Below, in pieces: positions 6,353 to 9,159 of a DNA stretch of 9,159 bases; position 1 is the stretch's first letter; each line of letters starts with the position of its first letter. The stretch is from the NCBI GenBank assembly GCA_003551265.1, contig PUMG01000154.1, positions 1-9,159 on the forward strand, in the 5' to 3' direction. The translations under genes and the position numbers were made by a program. This DNA is from Halovenus sp. (lineage in GTDB: Archaea; Halobacteriota; Halobacteria; Halobacteriales; Haloarculaceae). The notes below the pieces were generated by a model that was not told the origin of the DNA, did not search any database, and was given only the letters and a program-made list of their open reading frames with translations.

Positions 6353-7555
6353 TCACTCAGACAGACTGTCGACTGTCTCCACATCATGCTCGTTCTCTGC
6401 AGACAGCTTTTTGATCGTTTCGTGCATTCCGATGACGAGCGCGGGGACGACGATCATGAAGATGTGCTCTTCGATAGGGATGCCGAAGAGGTCGTAACCC
6501 GTCCGCATCGTGATGTCGAAGACACCGACTTCGAGCGTGTACCAGTCCCAGACGTAGGCAATCGGATACAGAGCGACAATCGTCACCGTAGCGCTCCGGA
6601 GTGCATTCGCGTAGATGAGCAACGCCAGCGCAATCGCCCCGAAGAACACTTCCGTTGCCAGATACGTGTACGGTCCGAGAACCGTGATGTCGGGCAGTGT
6701 CGCCGGAGAGAGCGGGTGGAACCAGACCGCGACGACGAGCAACGCGAGAAAGACGTACGCACCCCGGATGAGCAACATTGTGGCGACTGTCGGCCCCGCT
6801 CTGCTGGCGACGATTGCGACCGAGGCGAACGCCAGCGCCGCCAGCGGCGAAGACGGCGGGAACAGCCCGCTGACAGTCCCCCAGAGCACGCCAATCATTC
6901 CGAGCGCAACGAGCGAAAACGAGAGCGTTCGTGCGCGCTGTCTGCCGAGTGCTACGGCGACCGTCTGTTTCCCTATCGAGCGGTCGTAGGCGAAGTCCTG
7001 TTCGTCATCGATTATCTTCACGCCGGCGAGCGTCACGAGAAATACGAGCGCGAAACCCACCACTGTGGACGAGAACGAACTCGTCTGGACGTAGTACCCG
7101 CCGACGATTGCGAGTGCAATCCCAGTGGGATAGCCGAGGGTTGTCGTCACCGGATTCGTATCCAGTTGTGGGGCGTGGAGGTAGGCGATGAACCACGTCG
7201 GAAGCGTCACGAGCGCAGCAATCGGGTCAACCAGCAGCCACAGGGCAAGGACGCAGGCGACAAATCCTGCGGTTGCGGCGACGAGCGCGAACCGACAGCC
7301 ACGGACCGTCATCGGGTGGTCGTCGTCTTCCCCACGGAGATAGTAGTCGACGTAGCCGTCTTTGACGTGAGCAGTGTAGACGGCACAGAACATGGCTGCC
7401 ATGTGGACGAAGCCGATGGCGATACCGAACTCGCCTGCAACGATTGCGCCGAACCACGAGGCTGCAAGCGGCGGGAGCATGAACACCGGATGGACCTGCG
7501 ATGCCAGCGCCATGACGTCGGCCCGGACCCCGCTCTCGTGGCGTGCGATTGCCAT
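6353..7555 (-). CDS. UbiA-family prenyltransferase fused to a lycopene-cyclase domain
   Basis: Integral membrane protein of 400 residues with about 12 hydrophobic segments. Residues about 15-280 look like a UbiA prenyltransferase: nine segments and two Asp-rich motifs that would hold Mg-diphosphate, KDGYVD (65-70) and DDEQDFAYD (183-191), the second followed by RSIGKQTVAVALG. Residues about 293-385 match a single lycopene-cyclase domain (the CrtYc/CrtYd type, TIGR03462), with YPIAYVWDWYTL (330-341) and the hallmark GIPIEEHIF (358-366). UbiA enzymes attach prenyl chains to acceptors; in haloarchaea and corynebacteria relatives elongate lycopene toward C50 carotenoids. A carotenoid-related role is inferred from the fused domain. 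No crtD, cruF or crtB is adjacent. The ATG at 7555 follows a TATA-like box at suitable distance. Other UbiA roles (quinone or lipid synthesis) remain possible. Confidence 0.87.
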   Translation of the reverse strand: MAIARHESGVRADVMALASQVHPVFMLPPLAASWFGAIVAGEFGIAIGFVHMAAMFCAVYTAHVKDGYVDYYLRGEDDDHPMTVRGCRFALVAATAGFVACVLALWLLVDPIAALVTLPTWFIAYLHAPQLDTNPVTTTLGYPTGIALAIVGGYYVQTSSFSSTVVGFALVFLVTLAGVKIIDDEQDFAYDRSIGKQTVAVALGRQRARTLSFSLVALGMIGVLWGTVSGLFPPSSPLAALAFASVAIVASRAGPTVATMLLIRGAYVFLALLVVAVWFHPLSPATLPDITVLGPYTYLATEVFFGAIALALLIYANALRSATVTIVALYPIAYVWDWYTLEVGVFDITMRTGYDLFGIPIEEHIFMIVVPALVIGMHETIKKLSAENEHDVETVDSLSE

Positions 7556-7574
7556 ATGTTCACAACGGTCAGGA

Positions 7575-7584
7575 GGAAAATAGG
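7575..7584 (-). promoter_or_regulatory. TATA-like box of the UbiA/lycopene-cyclase gene
   Basis: The minus strand reads CCTATTTTCC, 20-29 bases upstream of the ATG at 7555. This spacing fits a leaderless or nearly leaderless haloarchaeal transcript and supports 7555 as the start. Confidence 0.4.
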
Positions 7585-7614
7585 TGTTCTGGCCTCGTGG
7601 GCCCTCTCACTCGT

Positions 7615-7682
7615 ATTAGCGTACCTGTACAGCAATTCTCGCTGCGACGTACCGCGAGAAATCTCTGATGACGTACGCTAAT
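7615..7682. repeat. nested inverted repeat between the peptidase and prenyltransferase genes
   Basis: Outer arms ATTAGCGTAC (7615-7624) and GTACGCTAAT (7673-7682) are perfect 10-base inverted repeats. Inside them, TTCTCGC (7636-7642) and GCGAGAA (7654-7660) form a second 7-base stem with an 11-base loop. The stretches between the stems are nearly symmetric (11 and 12 bases), and CTGTACAG (7625-7632) is itself a palindrome. The right outer arm covers the peptidase stop codon. No flanking target-site duplication is visible. It could act as an mRNA 3'-end structure, a regulator site, or a small mobile-element relic. Confidence 0.6.
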
Positions 7683-9027
7683 CCCTATAGGGCCAGCGAC
7701 CGCCGGTTTTCAGCTCCTGCACGTAGCCCTCGTCGATGCTGTCCCGAATCACCTCCCGAGATTTCGACTCGACGGTCACGTCCGCGTCTGCGAGTCGGAA
7801 CACCGTCTCTGCGAGGAGCGTTGCGAGGTCCCGGAAGTCACGGCTGTCGAGTTTGTCGAGTGTATCTGCGTGAGTGTGACCCCAGCCACGACCCGAGGTG
7901 TCGGAGGTGCTGCCGGCCATGACTGCCGGGACACCCTCCTGCACGAACGCCCACTGGTCGCCGTGGGGCGAGATGGTATCCGTCGTCGAAAGCGGCGCGT
8001 CGAACTCGTCGGTCACCTCCTCGAAGACATCCGCGAGGGCGACGAAGCCGTTCGTGCTCACCCAGAGGTTGCGCGAGGAGCCTGCACCGTCGATGTTGAG
8101 CACACACTTCACGTCGTCGAGGTTGCGTGTCTCTGCCCAGTGGTACGCACCTCGAAGCCCAATCTCCTCCGACCCGAACGTGACGAACCTGACGGGATGG
8201 TCGAGTTCATCCTCGACGGCCGTCAACAGCCGACCGATCTCTGCCACCAGTGCCGACCCCGTCCCGTTGTCGAGCGCGCCGTCGCTGATATCGTGAGCGT
8301 CGACGTGTGCTGTGACGAGGACAGTCTCACCCTCGTCTGGCCCGAGCACGGCCTCAACGTTCCGGGAGGTCGCGGGTTCGTTTCGGCACTGCGAGTCGAT
8401 GGTGACTTCGGTTTTTCCGGAGGCGGCGTAGCGTTCGAGTCGCGCACCGACCTCGCTGCTGACACCAACGGCCGGAATCGGTCCCGGGCGGTTGTTGTAT
8501 CCGACTTCGCCCGTCGGTGGCAACGCTCCCTCGATATGATTACGGAAGACGAATCCGACCGCTCCTTCGGTCGCGGCGTTCGCGTACTTCTCCATTCGGT
8601 GAATCCAGCGGGTGACTGACTCGGGGTTCTGACTCGACGCCATCACGATAGCGCCGTCTATGTTCGTTGCGACTCGTTCGAAGTCGTCGTAACTACCCGC
8701 ACCGACGTCGACCACTTCGGCGGTGACGGTTCCCGACGGCGACCCGGGCAACGAGATGACTTCGTGACTTCCCGTGTGTGTTCGAGGATGTGGGGAGTCG
8801 ACGTGTAACGTCACGTTCTTGCGCCACCACCCCGGAATGTCGAACTCCTCGATTGTCGCCTCACGAAGCCCCGCTCGCTCGAATGCGTCGCGAACGACCC
8901 TTGCACCCTCCGCCTCACCCTCTTGCCCAGCCATCCGGTTGCCGACATCGACGAGTTCCGTCAGGACACCCCAGCCGAAGTCGCTGGTCTGTGCGTCCCC
9001 GATAACTGCAGCAGGTAGCGCTGTCAT
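7678..9027 (-). CDS. M28-family zinc aminopeptidase with PA-type insert
   Basis: Protein of 449 residues. The peptidase core carries all expected co-catalytic zinc residues of family M28: H241 and D243 (TAHVDAHD), bridging D253 (GALDNGTG), catalytic and ligand E287/E288 (FGSEEIGLRGAYHW), D313 (NIDGAG) and H386 (GHTHADTLDKL). Residues about 95-210, between the N-terminal segment and the core, resemble the protease-associated insert (VVDVGAGSYDDFE, DGAIVMASS, GAVGFVFRNH, IPAVGVSSEVG). It should release N-terminal amino acids from peptides or cleave small dipeptide-like substrates. No signal peptide or membrane segment is visible, so it is probably cytoplasmic. The ATG at 9027 is preferred; a GTG at 9051 would add eight residues (MSAFPICS). 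Its stop codon lies inside an inverted-repeat arm. It is divergent from the gene starting near 9138. Confidence 0.92.
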   Translation of the reverse strand: MTALPAAVIGDAQTSDFGWGVLTELVDVGNRMAGQEGEAEGARVVRDAFERAGLREATIEEFDIPGWWRKNVTLHVDSPHPRTHTGSHEVISLPGSPSGTVTAEVVDVGAGSYDDFERVATNIDGAIVMASSQNPESVTRWIHRMEKYANAATEGAVGFVFRNHIEGALPPTGEVGYNNRPGPIPAVGVSSEVGARLERYAASGKTEVTIDSQCRNEPATSRNVEAVLGPDEGETVLVTAHVDAHDISDGALDNGTGSALVAEIGRLLTAVEDELDHPVRFVTFGSEEIGLRGAYHWAETRNLDDVKCVLNIDGAGSSRNLWVSTNGFVALADVFEEVTDEFDAPLSTTDTISPHGDQWAFVQEGVPAVMAGSTSDTSGRGWGHTHADTLDKLDSRDFRDLATLLAETVFRLADADVTVESKSREVIRDSIDEGYVQELKTGGRWPYRD

Positions 9028-9104
9028 AGAACATATTGGGAAAGCGCTCACAAGAGTGTACAGGGTCGAAGCCGAAAGGAGACAACCGTTGCACCAACCA
9101 TAAC

Positions 9105-9112
9105 GATTAATA
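9105..9112 (+). promoter_or_regulatory. TATA-like box for the right-edge gene
   Basis: GATTAATA is the most AT-rich spot in the 110-base divergent region and lies 26-33 bases before the ATG at 9138. Because it is nearly symmetric (its complement reads TATTAATC), it could also serve the minus-strand peptidase gene, whose mRNA would then have a leader of roughly 55 bases. Confidence 0.4.
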
Positions 9113-9137
9113 ATGAATGTACCGACAGTTCAGGTGC

Positions 9138-9159
9138 ATGTACGAAATGGTGTGTGAGA
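9138..9159 (+). CDS. 5' end of an unidentified gene leaving the right edge
   Basis: Only seven codons are visible (MYEMVCE). The case rests on the TATA-like box 26-33 bases before the ATG and on the frame being open to the edge. An ATG in the same frame at 9117 is an alternative start, and another frame from 9113 stops after 14 codons. The product cannot be recognised. Confidence 0.35.

Noticed and set aside
6257..7681. A 474-codon open frame on the plus strand opposite the UbiA-type gene
   Set aside because: The translation is dominated by Arg, Asp, Glu and His, the mirror image of hydrophobic membrane codons on the other strand. It starts inside the amidase gene and has no domain pattern, while the minus strand has intact UbiA and lycopene-cyclase motifs.
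9028..9051. N-terminal extension of the M28 peptidase from a GTG at 9051
   Set aside because: It adds only eight residues with no family pattern. It cannot be excluded, but the ATG at 9027 is simpler.

Overview
The window looks like chromosomal DNA of a halophilic archaeon (class Halobacteria). The proteins are rich in Asp and Glu. Codons favour G or C in third position, which keeps long antisense frames open by chance. Several genes start with a bare ATG about 25-30 bases after an AT-rich box, as expected for leaderless haloarchaeal transcripts. The gene families (RimK-type ligase with a retropepsin-like tail, tandem UspA, UbiA prenyltransferase with a lycopene-cyclase domain, M28 peptidase) also fit haloarchaea. 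I saw no rRNA, tRNA, CRISPR array, transposase or phage gene, and no gene-free stretch over 300 bases.

Layout from left to right. A minus-strand gene probably starts at position 33 and runs off the left edge. Divergent to it, on plus, is a RimK-like ATP-grasp ligase fused to a RimB-like aspartic-protease domain (127-1476). Next on plus are an exported bactofilin-like beta-helix protein with a C-terminal membrane domain (1614-2678) and a classical SDR oxidoreductase with its own TATA-like box (2763-3533). The SDR gene converges, with only 18 bases between stops, on a tandem-domain universal stress protein (3552-4406, minus). Behind it lies a small FMN-binding split-barrel protein of the pyridoxamine-phosphate-oxidase superfamily (4509-4961, minus). 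A 58-base divergent promoter region separates that gene from a plus-strand amidase-signature hydrolase (5020-6312). The amidase converges on a UbiA prenyltransferase carrying a single lycopene-cyclase domain (6353-7555, minus). Upstream of that gene, between it and the stop of an M28 metallopeptidase (7678-9027, minus), is a nested inverted repeat (7615-7682). A plus-strand gene probably begins at 9138 and is cut by the right edge.

The genes mostly look like independent transcription units rather than one pathway. The supportable themes are protein tailing and trimming by glutamate-type ligation and proteolysis (RimK/RimB fusion), cell-envelope structure (bactofilin-like protein), stress response (Usp), and isoprenoid or carotenoid metabolism (UbiA/lycopene-cyclase fusion). 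The most notable items are the two domain fusions and the nested inverted repeat. I found no multi-gene system that I could defend as new.
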